Part shown: positions 25,875 to 34,384 of the stretch, one piece after another
How positions within the stretch are numbered: the stretch's first letter is position 1
How the letters are laid out: every line of letters starts with the position of its first letter
Assembly (NCBI RefSeq): GCF_003286125.1
Contig: NZ_QMED01000001.1
Coordinates: forward strand, 248,001 to 312,000
Origin: Algibacillus agarilyticus
GTDB lineage: Bacteria > Pseudomonadota > Gammaproteobacteria > Enterobacterales > Alteromonadaceae
Length of the DNA stretch: 64,000 bases
Direction: 5' to 3'
Translations under genes and position numbers: made by a program
Notes under the pieces: model-generated
Told to the model about the DNA's origin: nothing
The model's input: only the letters and a program-made list of their open reading frames with translations
The model's database searches: none

Positions 25875-26564
25875 TTAAACCGAAACCAACGCCGGCTCAA
25901 AAAGTGGTAAATCGCGTAATTGGGCAAACTTATCAATCACAAATGTCGGATTAGCGCTCGCAATAGGTACATCATAATTGTAACCATAGGTTAAGCCTAC
26001 CGATTGACAACCCGCTGCTTGTGCGGCATTTATATCATTTTCAGAATCACCTACCATCACCACTTCATCCATCGTGAACTGATATTTATCACACAACCAG
26101 TGTAACCCCATCGGCGAAGGCTTGCGTTCAGGTAAGGTATTACCCGCAATGGTATATTCAAAAAATTGTGCAATACCAAAATGCACCAGTAACGGCTCAA
26201 TAAAACATTCTGTTTTATTAGTCAGCACCGCCATTTTATAACCTTGCTTGGCAAAAAAGCCGAGCGTTTCAGCCACATCAGGATAAATTAAATCATGAGC
26301 GTGACCGGCATTTTGGTATGCGTCATTGAAAATTCCACGTGCTCTTTGTAATAAGTCACTCGGTAATGCGGGATCGATTGTTTGACTGTCGCTTAACCCA
26401 CGCGCGACGAGTACATCACTACCATTGCCTATCCAACGGCGCGTTTTATCGGGTCCAGCGGCCGGATACCCAACCCCCGTTAATGCACTATCAAGTGCAA
26501 AGTTAATACTCGGTAACGAATCAATCAAAGTCCCGTCTAAATCAAATACAATTAACTTAATCAT
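25875..26564 (-). CDS. gph: Phosphoglycolate phosphatase, HAD superfamily
   Basis: Hydrolyses 2-phosphoglycolate, for instance from DNA repair. The 229 residues carry HAD motif I DLDGTLIDSLPSI (residues about 8-20), motif II VLTNKTE (about 116), and motifs III/IV around KPSPMGLHWL and MVGDSENDINAAQAAG (about 170-186). The cap insert lies between motifs I and II. Length is normal for Gph. It follows avtA with a 12-bp gap and is probably co-transcribed. Other HAD phosphatases cannot be excluded by sequence alone. Confidence 0.85.
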   Translation of the reverse strand: MIKLIVFDLDGTLIDSLPSINFALDSALTGVGYPAAGPDKTRRWIGNGSDVLVARGLSDSQTIDPALPSDLLQRARGIFNDAYQNAGHAHDLIYPDVAETLGFFAKQGYKMAVLTNKTECFIEPLLVHFGIAQFFEYTIAGNTLPERKPSPMGLHWLCDKYQFTMDEVVMVGDSENDINAAQAAGCQSVGLTYGYNYDVPIASANPTFVIDKFAQLRDLPLFEPALVSV

Positions 26565-26576
26565 TTGGTTCCTATT

Positions 26577-27878
26577 TTAAATTTTCTCGGTTAGGCCACT
26601 TGGGTATAATTTTTTTATTTCACGCCCTAAAATACCCGCGGCTTGGCTTAAAACCGTTTCTGACTGGCAATAAGATAAACGCAAACATTCATGTTTATGT
26701 GGCCATTCATCCGGTAAAGCAAAAAAGAACGGTTCGCCATCCATCACTAAAACGCCTTCGTTTTTTAAGTTTTGATATAAAACTGAAGAATGAACAGGCA
26801 AACCTTCTAGCCACAGCCAAATAAAGAATGCCCCTTCTGGTTGATGAAAACGAAAAGGCACGCCTTTTAAAGCGTTGATTAATTCACTAATAAAATAATC
26901 GCATTTTTTTTGATAAAACGGCTGTAAAATTGTTTTACTTATTTTAGACACTAGCCCTTGGTCTAATAATCGAGTCATGAGCTCAGGGCCTAAATTACCA
27001 TTAGCTAAACTCATTATCGTGTTCGCTTTAACCACGTTTTTCACCACTTCGGGTTTAGCAATAACAATACCGGTACGCACAGCCGGCAAACCTAATTTTG
27101 ATAAACTCAACACGAGAATATGTTCATCTTGCCACTGGTAATGACTTTCTTGATAAACAATACCAGGAAAAGGTTCACCATAAGCACAATCGATAATTAA
27201 TGGAATTTGATGCTGTTTAGCAAGATCTGACAATTGCGAAAGCTCAGCTTCCGAAACCATATTACCCGTTGGATTAGTCGGTCGTGATACACATAAAGCG
27301 GCAACAGAAGGGTCAATAGTAAGCGCATCAAAATCAATTTTATATTTAAAAAAATGCTCACCCTGTAATTCAATTTTAGGTTTAACACCGGCAAAATAAT
27401 GCTCAGCTAACGCTTGATCGCTATATCCTAAATATTCAGGCACCAGTGGAAACATTATTTTTTTATGAACGGTTTGGCCCTGCTCGTCAGGTCGCTCAGC
27501 ATTATTAGCATGCTCACCCGCCAACATATTCAGTAAAATAAAAAAAGCTGACTGGCTGCCATTCGTCACGGCTATATTATCTTCCGTTACCGGCCAGCCG
27601 CATTCATCTTGTAGATAGGTTGCGAGTGCACTAATAAAATTTTCAGCGCCTTGGGGTGACTGATAAATGCCAATCAGTTTATGTAATTCTGCAGGGGTTT
27701 GTGCGATTTGCTGCAATTGCTCAGCAATGATATTTTCAAATTCAGGTATTTGCGCGGGGTTGCCACCACCTAAAAATAAAATATCAGGGTTTACATTAAG
27801 TGCATTCCCTAAATCAGCCATTAAATTAACAATGCCTGAATCAGGCGTGAGTTGCTGGCCAAACTTAGAAAGTTTCAT
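26577..27878 (-). CDS. avtA: Valine-pyruvate transaminase AvtA
   Basis: PLP-dependent aminotransferase that makes alanine/valine from pyruvate and 2-ketoisovalerate. It matches E. coli AvtA through ILFLGGGNPAQIPEFENII, NGSQSAFFILLNMLAGE, ALCVSRPTNPTGNMVSEAE and the PLP-Lys region LSLSKLGLPAVRTGIV (about residue 260). The C-terminus EGAFFIWLWLEGLPV matches too. The translated frame could begin further upstream, but that part lies across a terminator hairpin. The MKLSKFGQQL start at 27878 aligns with the E. coli MTFSLFGDK start. Next on the strand is gph. Confidence 0.92.
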   Translation of the reverse strand: MKLSKFGQQLTPDSGIVNLMADLGNALNVNPDILFLGGGNPAQIPEFENIIAEQLQQIAQTPAELHKLIGIYQSPQGAENFISALATYLQDECGWPVTEDNIAVTNGSQSAFFILLNMLAGEHANNAERPDEQGQTVHKKIMFPLVPEYLGYSDQALAEHYFAGVKPKIELQGEHFFKYKIDFDALTIDPSVAALCVSRPTNPTGNMVSEAELSQLSDLAKQHQIPLIIDCAYGEPFPGIVYQESHYQWQDEHILVLSLSKLGLPAVRTGIVIAKPEVVKNVVKANTIMSLANGNLGPELMTRLLDQGLVSKISKTILQPFYQKKCDYFISELINALKGVPFRFHQPEGAFFIWLWLEGLPVHSSVLYQNLKNEGVLVMDGEPFFFALPDEWPHKHECLRLSYCQSETVLSQAAGILGREIKKLYPSGLTEKI

Positions 27879-27906
27879 TGGAGGGTCTCTGTTCGTCATA
27901 TCAAAA

Positions 27907-27933
27907 ATAAAAAAAGCGCTTATCGCGCTTTTT
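27907..27933 (-). terminator. Rho-independent terminator between the solute-binding-like gene and avtA
   Basis: AAAAAGCGC (27911-27919) and GCGCTTTTT (27925-27933) with a 5-base loop; on the minus strand it is followed by a T-run (A-run at 27907-27915). It lies 29 bp before the avtA start, so avtA is initiated by a promoter inside or after it, or the hairpin attenuates read-through. Confidence 0.75.
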
Positions 27934-27998
27934 ATTAACAACCTAAATAGCTAACAACAAACTCAAGCTATTCGGCACCTGTTACAAACTATTTTACG

Positions 27999-28850
27999 CT
28001 AAAGCGTATTGACATCAAACCATAATTCTTTGCGGTCGAGTGGTGTTTGAGCGGTTAAATGTGGGTTATCGATACGAATAATACGGCGTTGTTTAATATT
28101 CGCTTTTTGTAAAACATCTTTAATTAGCGGATGATTGAAAAAGAATTCATCAAAACTGCCATCAGCAATCGTCGCTTCAAGCATCCGTTCTGTATCTCGC
28201 CCTAATTCGGCATTTTGCTTACCCACAAATAAATACAAAGGTAACGGATACACCAGCATGATTTCGGGTTCAACAGCTAAGTTAAGTTCACGTCGCGACG
28301 CAATTTCAGAAAAAGGCTCATGAATACCACGCGGGAAATAATCAAAACGACTACCTTCGAGCATATAAAATAAATTGTTATATTTAAGTTCTGATACCGT
28401 TGGAATACCTGCACTTAATAAAATTTGCGTGTCTGACCACATTTGCCCTTGACCGGCTTTAAAGCGAACCAGATCATCAAAATTGCGAATTTTTGAAAAA
28501 CGAGCTTGTTCACCATCGCGAATTATTAATAACCGGTGTCCCAATAAACCTTTCAAAATAGGGATTCTAATAGGCATTAAAATATCTTCGATGCGTGAAC
28601 CTGCAGCAAAAGCAGCAATAGATAACGCGCCCGTTTGTAATTCAACCTCTTGACGAGATTCAACAACCGGTCCGCTATTGGGTTCGAGTTGATATTTAGC
28701 TGAATTTTTAAATAAAAATTTTAATAAATCGACATGATAGGCATCTTTAGGCTCTGTCACATTAAGATGTATCACCGGTATTTTCGCACTCACATTTAAG
28801 CTTAAAAAACATAAGTATAAACACACCAGCACCGAACTTATAAATCGCAT
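27999..28850 (-). CDS. Periplasmic solute-binding-like protein (SBP_bac_3-like)
   Basis: Exported protein of about 283 residues. Signal peptide: MRFISSVLVCLYLCFLSLNVSA. The mature part reads like type 3 solute-binding or transporter-associated domains (IRIPILKGLLGHRLLIIRDG, FKAGQGQMWSDTQILLSAGI, FVGKQNAELGRDTERMLEAT) but no ABC permease gene is adjacent, so it may be a sensor-type or orphan binding protein. The first ATG at 28865 lies outside the signal pattern; the one at 28850 has GAGGG 5 bases upstream and is preferred. The Pds two-component genes lie next upstream, 148 bp away, and a role as their periplasmic partner is only speculation. Confidence 0.7.
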   Translation of the reverse strand: MRFISSVLVCLYLCFLSLNVSAKIPVIHLNVTEPKDAYHVDLLKFLFKNSAKYQLEPNSGPVVESRQEVELQTGALSIAAFAAGSRIEDILMPIRIPILKGLLGHRLLIIRDGEQARFSKIRNFDDLVRFKAGQGQMWSDTQILLSAGIPTVSELKYNNLFYMLEGSRFDYFPRGIHEPFSEIASRRELNLAVEPEIMLVYPLPLYLFVGKQNAELGRDTERMLEATIADGSFDEFFFNHPLIKDVLQKANIKQRRIIRIDNPHLTAQTPLDRKELWFDVNTL

Positions 28851-28998
28851 ATAACCCTCATACACCCTATTAAAAGATTAGAAAACACGCATCACTGAAT
28901 ACGGCCAGTCAACACATGAGTAAAACACTTTAATTCACAAAACGTTAACAATACCCTGTGTGGCATGCACTAAACAATGATCTATCGTTTAAGCGGGC

Positions 28999-31209
28999 TT
29001 ATCCAGAGGTTAACGGGATAGTCACCTCGGCATTCACGCCATTTTTTGTCGCGTTATTTGCAATCTTAATTTGACCTCCATGAAATTCAGCAACCAACCT
29101 AGCAATATATAACCCCAAGCCTAAATGCGGTTGAGATTGCTGCTCACCTTTACGCACCGATACCATTGAATCAAATAATCGACTTTGCATTTCCTCAGGT
29201 AACAATACACCCAAGTTGCTAACAGAAAGCACCAGTTCAGATTTTATTTGCATAAGTTTGATCAAGATCACGGTATCAGGCTCTGCAAACTCAACCGCGT
29301 TGGCAATCAACTTGTCAAATAATTGCGCAAATAGCTCAGGTGCGCCTTCAACTAATCCGCCTTCACCAGCAACATGCTCATCACTATTATTTTCTATATA
29401 ACTAATAGTAGCGGTAAATTCAAACTTTACCGCTTGATAAGTTAATTTATAACCTTCAACGCAACCGGTAACCACATCGAGCAATACATAATGCTGTTTC
29501 TCTGTATTTTGTAATGCGTATTCTAAACGAGTGGCTTCACTCATGAGCGTTAAAATACTCGATAAGCGATTAACACCTTCTTTAGCGCGAGTCATGTAAA
29601 CACTGCTTGCGGCGACTTCACAATCCAGTTCAAGTGATTCAAGCGACGAGCGCACAACGGCAACCGGCGTGCGCAATTCATGTGATAAACGCCCAGACAT
29701 TCCTTGCAAATATTGCGTGTACTCGCTTAATCGTGTCACCATATCACCAAAACTGCGTTGTAAATCACCTATCTCATCACTGGCACGTGTCGGCTCAATT
29801 GCATTTATTATTTTACCTTGCTCATCAATCGCTTGTTCCGTTAGATTGCGTAATTTTACAATGCGCGACGATATGCGCGATGCAAATAAAAATAAGGCTA
29901 AGGTCCCTAATACCATCACAGCAATAATCACGTTAAAGAGTTTTTCTAACGCTTGATTTCTTAAAGTACGAATGCCATTGGTCGTTTCTTCTGCAATCAC
30001 AACCCCCATAACCTGACCATCACTGTATATAGGAGATGCAGCCGATAAAATCACAGCTTGCTTATCGGTTGTTAAGCGCCACGTGGTAGCCGCTTTGCCT
30101 TTTAAAGCTTGATTAATATGGCTACCTTGTAATTGCGCAGCATCATATAATTCATCACTAAAATCGGTTGGCGGTTTAGTTAAAATTTTATAATACAAGG
30201 TTGTTAACCAACGCTTAAGGGTTGAATCCGTTTGCTCTTGTTTAACCGGCTGAGCCACTTGACTCCACACGCCTTCTGATTGTTTTATATCACCGGTTTG
30301 CGCTAATACTCGACTATGTTGGTCGACTATCCATATTCGAGACTGGCTATGCCCTAGCCCTTTTAAAATACGTTCTATTTCCGGAGACGGCACTAAGATA
30401 GTGCCAAGTTGGTCAGGTTGTTTAAAATTAGCGGTGCCCATGGTCACTTTTTCAGACGAACCTTGTGTGCTGTTGGTATCAATGTCCGTGATCGCAAAAC
30501 TGAGCTGGCTGCCCAATAACTCAAGCGGAATACGCAGTTCAACATTGTAGCCTTTCGCGGTTTGCAACCAAGCACCTTGGATCCGAGATTCGGGCCTTAA
30601 GGGTTCATTAGTGATCACTTCGGTGCGCAACTCATACGGGGTCAACCAACCGGGTTCAGGAGTCGTAATTAAATAACGTCTAAAATCACCTGCGGGCGTC
30701 ACAAAGGCAATTTGTAATAAATCATTACCGTCTACTTTTAAACTGTTTTTAGGTCGGTAAATAACATTATCGTCGGTCACTTCAAAGTAGCTATATAAAT
30801 AATCGCGATACTTACCCACCATATGATTAAATTGCAAAGAGTCCGCTTTGAAATATGGCTTTCCTTCGAGAATATACTTTTCATCATAAGTGATCGCATG
30901 TTGCGTATCACGCCAATCTTCTAATTTTCCATCTAACCGGATAGGGTCAACAATAGGATAAGCATAAAGATCACGCCCTTGTTGTACACTGGGTAAAAAG
31001 CTCGCTTGACTATCAAATAACTTGGGGCGTTCATGTAAAGCCGTGGCGACGGCTCTAACCGTGCCCATTAATGTCTTCTCTTGTCCAATACGCAGGTATT
31101 TTTCCATCTCCCACACGTATTCATAACCCAGCCACGGAATGCAAAATAAAAAGCCTGATAACAACAATAGTTTAAAGCGTAAACCAAACTTAAACCGACC
31201 TAATTTCAT
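28999..31209 (-). CDS. pdsS: Sensor histidine kinase of the proteobacterial dedicated sortase (Pds) system
   Basis: Membrane sensor kinase of 736 residues. TM helix 1 (KLLLLSGFLFCIPWLGYEYV, about 13-32) precedes a periplasmic sensory region (about 33-420) that begins with a carbohydrate-binding-like CBM9-type fold (DPIRLDGKLEDW at about 88-99). TM helix 2 is near 425-445 and a HAMP linker follows. The phosphoacceptor His 510 is in GRLSHELRTPVAVVRSSLE; N-box and G-box regions are in ELFAQLFDKLIANAVEFAE and GLGLYIARLVAEFHGGQI. The N-terminus and the CBM9-like segment match the TIGR03785 family as I remember it. It follows pdsR, 21 bp apart. Confidence 0.85.
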   Translation of the reverse strand: MKLGRFKFGLRFKLLLLSGFLFCIPWLGYEYVWEMEKYLRIGQEKTLMGTVRAVATALHERPKLFDSQASFLPSVQQGRDLYAYPIVDPIRLDGKLEDWRDTQHAITYDEKYILEGKPYFKADSLQFNHMVGKYRDYLYSYFEVTDDNVIYRPKNSLKVDGNDLLQIAFVTPAGDFRRYLITTPEPGWLTPYELRTEVITNEPLRPESRIQGAWLQTAKGYNVELRIPLELLGSQLSFAITDIDTNSTQGSSEKVTMGTANFKQPDQLGTILVPSPEIERILKGLGHSQSRIWIVDQHSRVLAQTGDIKQSEGVWSQVAQPVKQEQTDSTLKRWLTTLYYKILTKPPTDFSDELYDAAQLQGSHINQALKGKAATTWRLTTDKQAVILSAASPIYSDGQVMGVVIAEETTNGIRTLRNQALEKLFNVIIAVMVLGTLALFLFASRISSRIVKLRNLTEQAIDEQGKIINAIEPTRASDEIGDLQRSFGDMVTRLSEYTQYLQGMSGRLSHELRTPVAVVRSSLESLELDCEVAASSVYMTRAKEGVNRLSSILTLMSEATRLEYALQNTEKQHYVLLDVVTGCVEGYKLTYQAVKFEFTATISYIENNSDEHVAGEGGLVEGAPELFAQLFDKLIANAVEFAEPDTVILIKLMQIKSELVLSVSNLGVLLPEEMQSRLFDSMVSVRKGEQQSQPHLGLGLYIARLVAEFHGGQIKIANNATKNGVNAEVTIPLTSG

Positions 31210-31230
31210 AGCACCACTTATTTTTAAACA

Positions 31231-31920
31231 TTAAAGCTTCCAGCGATAGCCCATACCATAAACCGTATCAATACAATCAAAGTGGGGATCAACAGCGATA
31301 AATTTTTTGCGAATACGTTTAACATGCGATGTGATGGTACTGTCATCCACATACACTTTCGCGTCTTGCATTAATTGTTGTCTATTTTTGACATGCCCAG
31401 GGGTTTTAGCCAATGAATAGATCATCCAAAACTCAGTCACGGTTAAATCAATATAATGCTCAGCCCATTGAACCGTCATGCGTTCTAACGCTAAAGTTAA
31501 TTGACCACACTGAATAATTTCATCCTGATTTTTAGGTTTTGCAGTGGCTTCAATTCGGCGAAATAACGCCGCAATCCGCGCCGTCATGTGCGGCATACTA
31601 ATATCTTTAGTTAAATAATCATCAGCCCCCATTCTCAAACCACTCACAGTATCAAAATCATTATCACGCGCAGTTAAAAATATAATAGGAATAGAACTCG
31701 AAAGACCACGCAAGGTTTGGCATAACACAAAACCACCATCTATTTCGTTCTCTAAACCGATATCGATAATGGCTAAATCAGGTAAGCGTTCTTCAAAAGC
31801 CGCTGTGGCTTGCAAACGGTTTGAGTAAGTTTGAACTTGATAGCCTTGCTTAGTTAAAAGCTCAGCGTAGTTTTCTCTAATAGCGACTTCATCTTCAACA
31901 ATCGCAATGCGTTGGCTCAT
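31231..31920 (-). CDS. pdsR: Response regulator of the Pds sortase system
   Basis: OmpR/PhoB-type two-component regulator, 229 residues. Receiver: acidic VEDE (8-11), phosphoacceptor D53 in LAIIDIGLENEIDGG, Lys in YLTKDIS. The C-terminal winged helix (about 130-229) has the DNA-binding helix region HVKNRQQLMQDAKVY and SHVKRIRKKFIAVDPHFD. The TIGR03787 pattern is a regulator paired with the pdsS kinase. It is divergent from pdsO across 220 bp, so shared regulation of pdsO is likely (inference). Length is normal. Confidence 0.85.
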   Translation of the reverse strand: MSQRIAIVEDEVAIRENYAELLTKQGYQVQTYSNRLQATAAFEERLPDLAIIDIGLENEIDGGFVLCQTLRGLSSSIPIIFLTARDNDFDTVSGLRMGADDYLTKDISMPHMTARIAALFRRIEATAKPKNQDEIIQCGQLTLALERMTVQWAEHYIDLTVTEFWMIYSLAKTPGHVKNRQQLMQDAKVYVDDSTITSHVKRIRKKFIAVDPHFDCIDTVYGMGYRWKL

Positions 31921-32140
31921 GATTAATTACATAGTGATATTTAAACAGGGTGTTCACTATACCTAAAAATAATCACAAAAATAGAGCCGCAGGGCAATTG
32001 CCTTTTTTTCGCCATAATTCAACAGTGCATTACCTTTTTTCATCCCAAACTTCGCCATTTGAGTTGTGTTTAATAAGTCCTGTCGGCACAACACAGGTTG
32101 TTTGCCAAAACAAACAAAATCAAACACAAGGAAATACCTA

Positions 32141-32890
32141 ATGAAAAAGCAACTTATTACTTCAGCACTTTTATTGGCATTAACCAGCACAAGTAGTTTC
32201 GCTAACAGCAATTTAGCTAACCATGATAAAGAAGAATATGAAAAAAACGGTTTAATCGGATTTGGCAGCGGAGCCGCAATCGGTGCCATTTTTGCGGGGC
32301 CGATTGGGGCGGTAGCCGGAGCAACCATTGGCGGCATCATTAGCTACTACGAAACAACCAATGATATTAATGATAAAACCATACAAAGCACCAATGCAGC
32401 ACTAAGCCAAGCGAAAAACCAACAACAAACACTCGCGCGAAATGTAAACCAATTGGCCAGCACCAACAAACAGTTGCAAACACAAATAATGCACGCAGAA
32501 AAAACGCTCGCATCAGCTGAAGTCATTGAAAAATTAAAGCTCAATTTACAATTTACCATTGGCTCAAGCGACGTCCAATCGATTTATCAAGACCAAGTAT
32601 TACAGCTCTCACAACTTGCTAAACAAAATACCGACTTGCACATTCAACTCAATGGTTATGCCGATCGCAGTGGTGAAGATGAACGCAACTTGGTTTTATC
32701 AAAACAACGTGTAAACGCTGTTAAAAAATTACTGGTTGCTCAAGGTATTAATGCAGAACGCATCTCGACTCAAGCTTATGGCGAATCAGCGCCATTGGCC
32801 AGCGAGCAAACGTATCAAAATGACTTTTTTGACCGTCGTGTTGAAATCAAATTAGTGCCTCAAGCTATTTTAACCGCAGCCAACGATTAA
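32141..32890 (+). CDS. pdsO: OmpA-family protein of the Pds system, PdsO
   Basis: Exported OmpA-like protein of about 249 residues. A signal peptide (KKQLITSALLLALTSTSSFA) is followed by a glycine-zipper-like segment (GFGSGAAIGAIFAGPIGAVA, about 40-60), a helical region (about 80-130) and a C-terminal OmpA peptidoglycan-binding domain (about 145-245; LNGYADRSGEDERNLVLSKQ, then RVNAVKKLL and IEIKL-like ending). The ATG at 32141 has AAGGA 9 bases upstream; earlier frame codons have no signal peptide. The family TIGR03789 is named for co-occurrence with PdsR/PdsS. In this window no sortase or sortase target follows. Confidence 0.85.
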   Translation: MKKQLITSALLLALTSTSSFANSNLANHDKEEYEKNGLIGFGSGAAIGAIFAGPIGAVAGATIGGIISYYETTNDINDKTIQSTNAALSQAKNQQQTLARNVNQLASTNKQLQTQIMHAEKTLASAEVIEKLKLNLQFTIGSSDVQSIYQDQVLQLSQLAKQNTDLHIQLNGYADRSGEDERNLVLSKQRVNAVKKLLVAQGINAERISTQAYGESAPLASEQTYQNDFFDRRVEIKLVPQAILTAAND

Positions 32891-32937
32891 AAAAAACTCT
32901 TTTTTAGGCGCATGACAAGGATGTCTTTTTTCATTGC

Positions 32938-33034
32938 CGTTCACACTGAACAACACTATTTAAGCGAATGGGAAGGTTTGCACAACGCTAACATTTATGC
33001 ATAAAAGCGAGCTTAAATAGGTTCAGGGTGAACG
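32938..33034. repeat. Long imperfect hairpin downstream of pdsO
   Basis: CGTTCACACTGAAC (from 32938) plus CTATTTAAGC (ending 32965) pairs with GCTTAAATAG (33011-33020) plus GTTCAGGGTGAACG (33021-33034). This leaves a 4-base bulge, one mismatch and a loop of about 45 bases. No T-run follows. It might be a small RNA, the ends of a tiny element, or an mRNA structure. A weak stem GACA-AGGA-TGTC with T6 lies just before it (about 32915-32932). Confidence 0.55.
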
Positions 33035-33092
33035 ACCACACTCAATAACCGAATTAATCTAAACAACAAAAAAGGTCAGGTAATAAAAATGT

Positions 33093-33302
33093 ATGCGAGC
33101 AATTAAAGCACTGATTATTATTGTGATATGGCTATCTTTTGCTGCTTTTATCAGTTCAGCTAAAGCTCATTTAATTCAAACCAGAGCCAATGTCATAACG
33201 CAACGTATTTCACTAAATAACCATCTATTTAGCAATCATCAATTCAACAATCATCAAAAAAACCGTAAAGACTTCGGGATCATCACGACGGTCGCATTTT
33301 AG
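33093..33302 (+). CDS. Hypothetical small exported or membrane protein, 69 residues
   Basis: I do not recognise it. The product starts MRAIKALIIIVIWLSFAAFISSAKA, a good signal peptide or anchor helix, followed by a short Asn/His/Gln-rich mature part (LNNHLFSNHQFNNHQKN) that ends in FGIITTVAF. The ATG at 33093 is preceded by AGG about 12 bases upstream, so translation support is modest. It lies between pdsO and a convergent protease gene and overlaps that gene's stop by 4 bp. It has no similarity by eye to sortase targets (no LPxTG, no VWA domain). Confidence 0.5.
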   Translation: MRAIKALIIIVIWLSFAAFISSAKAHLIQTRANVITQRISLNNHLFSNHQFNNHQKNRKDFGIITTVAF

Positions 33303-34303
33303 CGCGCAAAAATATGGCCTAATTTGTTGCTGTAATCTAAGGTGATGACAAAATTTTTCAGCATTTCGTAACCGATTAAACCATCGGCATGCACACCTTG
33401 ATTCAAGTTACTAGCGTCATCTTGCATAGGCACATGTACAATCGCATTCGTTAAATTAAAAGGCCCAATTTGTGCATTGGGTATTTGTAACACAAACGTT
33501 TTGGTTTCTTGCATTACGCCTTTAAGTTGACCGGTTCTGATCTGATATTGCGATATCCAATTGGCTTGTGCTGCTAATGCATGACTCACCACAATACCGG
33601 CGTTATTTCCCGTATCAAGCACTAAAGATAAACGAGTGTTTTGTTGAATATAGGCATCAATTAAAAATAAGCGCCCTTTAGCTTGTAAACGCAAATTAGC
33701 AACTTGTTTTAGCGGTGTTTTATGCGGGTTTAATAAACGAAGGGTTTGCTGTGGATAGTCTATTTGTATTAAACGGTTAAAGAAAAACCCAACGCCGATG
33801 ATGACATCAACCGACAGTGCATCTAATGCGATCGCCTTGATATTACGATCGGTTTGTCCGAGTAATGTCAGGTTTAATCCCGTCACAAAGGGCGCAGCGC
33901 CAATACCCAAAACCCCTTTAACGTTTATTGTTTTTTTACTTAAGCTACCCAATTGATGCTTTTGCAAAAAAGCGGTATTAAAAACATGATACTCAGCCCC
34001 AGTATCAATCATGGCATTCGCTTTAATACCATTTATATCAACAACAATCGCGATAAAGCCACTATCCGCTTTAAACGCGAGCTTTGTCATTATGTTAGCG
34101 GGTTTTATGTTAGCGGATTGATTGCTGCGTTTAGCCTTACTTTGTATCGTTTTACTGTGTACGGCTTTATTGGGTATTAAATGATTAAAATCACGGTTAT
34201 TTAAAGCCGCAGTTTGCGCGTTAACCGAGGCTAATATCCCCAGTTGGAGGTAGCCTAACAGCAATAAAAAAATCGGCTTTTTATTCAACTTAATCCCATT
34301 CAT
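33299..34303 (-). CDS. Exported retropepsin-like aspartyl protease
   Basis: Predicted exported aspartic peptidase with two lobes in one chain. The product starts MNGIKLNKKPIFLLLLGYLQ (signal-type N-terminus) and is about 334 residues. Two catalytic-type triads occur: ANAMIDTGAEYHVF and LSLVLDTGNNAGIVV, each with the DTG motif of retropepsins, and each followed by a hydrophobic-hydrophobic-Gly region (VDVIIGVGFFF; GLIGYEMLKNFVI). Clan AA fold is the reasonable reading. The ATG at 34303 is preferred over the earlier in-frame start because it places the hydrophobic stretch near the N-terminus. Convergent with the 69-residue ORF. Confidence 0.8.
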   Translation of the reverse strand: MNGIKLNKKPIFLLLLGYLQLGILASVNAQTAALNNRDFNHLIPNKAVHSKTIQSKAKRSNQSANIKPANIMTKLAFKADSGFIAIVVDINGIKANAMIDTGAEYHVFNTAFLQKHQLGSLSKKTINVKGVLGIGAAPFVTGLNLTLLGQTDRNIKAIALDALSVDVIIGVGFFFNRLIQIDYPQQTLRLLNPHKTPLKQVANLRLQAKGRLFLIDAYIQQNTRLSLVLDTGNNAGIVVSHALAAQANWISQYQIRTGQLKGVMQETKTFVLQIPNAQIGPFNLTNAIVHVPMQDDASNLNQGVHADGLIGYEMLKNFVITLDYSNKLGHIFAR

Positions 34304-34384
34304 TATCCATTGATTTAAAATAACAAATAATGACGCAAGAAAGGGCATAAATAGACTCGCTGAATAAAAAGCTAAATCATCAAG

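Noticed and set aside
31963-32340. 125-codon ORF antisense to pdsO and its leader
   Set aside because: It mirrors the glycine-zipper part of pdsO, and has no start support.
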